DNA of 64,000 nt. It comes from Mesostigma viride (Eukaryota; Streptophyta; Mesostigmatophyceae; Mesostigmatales; Mesostigmataceae). This document shows positions 61,616 through 64,000 of the stretch, one piece after another. Numbering within the stretch: position 1 is the stretch's first letter; every line of letters begins with the position of its first letter. Where the stretch lies: positions 2,372,334-2,436,333 of the forward strand of contig RPFO01000213.1 in the NCBI GenBank assembly GCA_009746045.1, read 5' to 3'. The notes under the pieces were generated by a model, which worked only from the letters and a program-made list of their open reading frames with translations, was not told the DNA's origin and did no database searches. Both the position numbers and the translations under genes were made by a program.

Positions 61616-63582
61616 ACGAGCCACGAGCCACGAGGTAGCCATGGCTGACGGCGGAGCTCATAACTTTCACGTTTGAGCCCCAAATTCAGCTGTGAATATC
61701 ACTATCGCTTCGTCTTTCTAAGACGCACATGCTGATATAATTTTCCGAATCTAAAACGCAATATATGACGAGCAAACGTCCTTTGACGCAACGCAGTTTG
61801 GCGGATGCGCTCGCCCATGAAAATGCGGCAGCTGCGGCTGCAGCTTCGCCATCAGGTCCGGCAGGCAGCGGTGACACTAGTCGTGCACTGGTGGTCACCC
61901 AGCAACCTCCCGGGCTTAATGCCTCGCCATCGGCATCGCCTGACCCGAAACGCACCCGCCCAGCCGACAAAACAGGATGGTCCCGCCCCTCGGAACCGCG
62001 CTTTCGGCCCCACCCTTTCAAGGTCGATGATCACGACTGGAACAACATTTCTCCTTACGATGCTATGGACTGCATCTTCTCAGTTCGGGGACTACGCCTC
62101 GCTTTACGACCTGTGCATCCATCTCTCCGACCAAGGTCGCCTCCTCTGCACCAACGGCAGCCCCTGGCTAGGCGGCACCATGCTTGGCTGCCCCCGCCCC
62201 GAACTCCAGCACGCCGTCCTCAACTCCCTTCTCCAGCGCTCTGACGGCGAGATCTGGGCTCCATCCATCTCCGCCTCCACCCTCCGTTCCATCCTCACGG
62301 AAGCCTTTCAGCAGCACGTGACCCCCCTTGCTGCTGACGTCGCAGCAATGGGTGGCACGCTGGCTGCTGAACTTCCTCACATTTCCGCCGCTGCCGCCTC
62401 CACCTCCACTGCCATTTCCGCCTCCACTGCCGACATCAAAGCCCAGCTCCTCGACCTCGACCAACGCCTTCAAGCCACCGCCAACGCCCTTGAGAGCTTG
62501 CATGACACCGCCGGCCTCACCGCCCAGGCGGTGAAGGACCTCGCCGCCCAGCCGGCTCCTGCTGGCCCGGCCGGCGATGCTCCCTCCACCTGGGCGGACT
62601 TGCTTAAGCAACACACCACCTCCACCACCTCCACCATTTCGGCACAACTCAAGCAACAAGCCCTCGACCTTCGCGAGGAAGCCGACATCGCCCGGCGCAG
62701 CCACAATGTCATCGTCAAGCACTTCGACCAGCAGGCAGGTGAGACCTCCACGAGCCTTCTTGAGGCATTTAAGCGCGCCATTCTTGCCCCCATGTTACTC
62801 ACTGGTGAGCTGGACATGTCGGCTGTCCGCCTCCCCCGCGCGCGGGGGAAGGCTGGCCCGGCACCCGTGCTCAGGACTCACCTTTAAGTACATGGCGGAC
62901 AAGCTGGCGTTCCTTAAATGCCGCAAGAAGCTCTCGGAGACTCGCTTCACGCTGGACGACGACTTGACCCTGGCCCAGCAACAGCGGCGACGCGAGCTAT
63001 GGCCGACCTACCTTCAGCTCCGGCAGAGCGCAAGGGGGAAGCCGGTATACTGGAGGGGGGCGGTCATCCACGTTGACCACAAGCCCTGGCAGCCCCCTCC
63101 TGCCACCTCAGACTAGGAATATATATACCAGTAGTGTAGATTAGTAAGGCTTAGCCTAGCATGTGGCCCACGCGCATGTGCGCCCATAATGGCCCCCATG
63201 GATGATGCCTTCAACATTTAGCCATGCTTTGTCTATAATGGGACCCCCATGGATGTTGCATTAAGAATTTAGCCATGCTATGCCATGCAGAGAGATGCTC
63301 TCTGTCGAGCAGCCATGTCCTAGCTCTTGTATAGCCATGATGATCTTCCTCCCTCACAGGCATGCTCCCCCCTTACCCGGGCATAGCGTGATAGACCATG
63401 AGGGTGCAGGTGCCCTGGTGCACCTAGAGCAGGGGTAGCTTACATTCCCACCCTTGCATGAAGTAGCCTAGAATGTATTAAAAGCCATATGCCCCTTCTC
63501 AGGGCTATGTGCTACATCTACTCCCAACGGAGTGATGTTGATAATTAATTAATTAATTAATTAATTAATTAATTAATTAATA
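61615..63582 (+). mobile_element. ORF1-bearing element A3, best preserved copy, without RT
   Basis: The 5' UTR (ccacgaggtagccatggctg, from about 61628) leads to the ORF1 start at 61765. The 3' UTR shares the A-type module and ends with hairpin ACTCC-CAAC-GGAGT (63520-63533) and a 40-bp TTAA tail. There is no reverse transcriptase, endonuclease or room for one. A2 has the same organisation, so this is a family structure and not a chance deletion of one copy. Confidence 0.85.
61765..63116 (+). pseudogene. L1-ORF1-like protein (coiled coil, RRM-like, C-terminal domain)
   Basis: About 450 codons in three frames. The first is MTSKRPLTQRSLADALAHEN to about 62070. The second holds GDYASLYDLCIHLSDQGRLL, a long heptad-rich region (TADIKAQLLDLDQRLQATAN) and an RRM-like start (GELDMSAVRLPRARGKAGPA) to about 62870. 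The third has YMADKLAFLKCRKKLSETRF and DDDLTLAQQQRRRELWPTYL to the stop at 63116. The motif D-L-T-x-x-Q-x-x-R-R-R-E-L-W-P is that of the C-terminal domain of LINE ORF1 proteins (Transposase_22 type), which bind RNA as trimers and act as chaperones. Two frameshifts break it. The N-terminal domain (GSHASL..LC..L in A2 and A4) is not one I know. Confidence 0.78.
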
Positions 63583-64000
63583 GATACCACGTTCGAGTAC
63601 AAGCATCTTGCAATTCTTGTACCTCCCCCTTTGAATTCACAAAGCAAAATATACATTTCTCTGCAGGTTGCTTCTGTACAATCAACGAGATGTGCCAGAT
63701 ATTAACCTTGTGTACATCAGCGCAGTTCGCAAAATCAGTTCTTGCGCCAAAAGATAGCCCACTCATGGGACTGGCGGACTATTATTTTTGGCCGAAAAGC
63801 ACTACCTCGGCGACCTGTGGCTGACTAACGTATGTTCTTTGGTCCATACATGTAATTCCTTGCACGTTGTGGTCAATCAGGACATCATTCCGGGTCTTTA
63901 CTAAAAAACCCTTTGCATTTGAAACCCAAGCACCTAGGGCCCCGGAAACTCATGCAAGCAGTCAAGGCACAGAAACCCATGCGATCAGCTGGGACCCAGG
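63583..64000. other. Unassigned sequence at the right edge
   Basis: No repeat or coding signal recognised in these 418 bases. Confidence 0.3.

Overview
The window looks like nuclear DNA of a photosynthetic eukaryote of the green lineage, most likely a green alga. Genes are split by GT-AG introns, often with GTGAGT or GTGGGT donors. Several products are plant or algal types: an SP1/MUL1-like organelle RING ligase, a REF/SRPP lipid-droplet protein, a BASS4/SLC10A7-like carrier, a glycolipid-transfer-domain protein, and a small protein with a bipartite plastid-type N-terminus. The species cannot be read from the sequence.

Layout. 1-1.4 kb holds retroelement fragments (Penelope-like RT, LINE). 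2.1-3.5 kb is the BASS-type carrier (-). 5-6.3 kb is a tetranucleotide microsatellite and repeats. 7.1-13.2 kb is the SP1-like ligase (-, five exons), whose introns carry minisatellites and a 0.9-kb GGGCGT array. It is head to head with the REF/SRPP gene at 14.8-17.9 kb (+, six exons). 19-31.3 kb is a dense nested stack of LINEs, two hAT-type transposons, a foldback element and ORF1-bearing elements. 33.4-35.1 kb is the GLTP gene (-, three exons), divergent from a very large TPR-like gene at 36.9-49.3 kb (+) that contains a 61-bp satellite of about 23 copies. 49.3-57.7 kb is a second retroelement cluster. 58.0-59.4 kb is the small plastid-type gene (-). 61.6-63.6 kb is another nearly full-length ORF1 element.

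The most striking signal is the retroelement system. Several lineages (RT-bearing LINEs and elements carrying only an L1-ORF1-like protein) end in the same device: a small stem with loop CAAC, then a TTAA/TAAT-repeat tail. The stem sequence differs between families but pairing is kept, as expected for an RNA recognised by reverse transcriptase. At least two ORF1 elements share a 5' end and tail but lack an RT, which suggests a two-component arrangement in which RT elements and ORF1 elements move with a shared tail. Target-site duplications, filled and empty sites, a twin-priming inversion and nested insertions can be read directly.

Exon joins for the SP1-like, REF/SRPP, GLTP and plastid-type genes were checked by hand for splice consensus and reading phase. 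The TPR-like gene is less certain past 41.4 kb and at its 3' end. The stretch 31.3-33.4 kb probably holds host sequence that I could not resolve.
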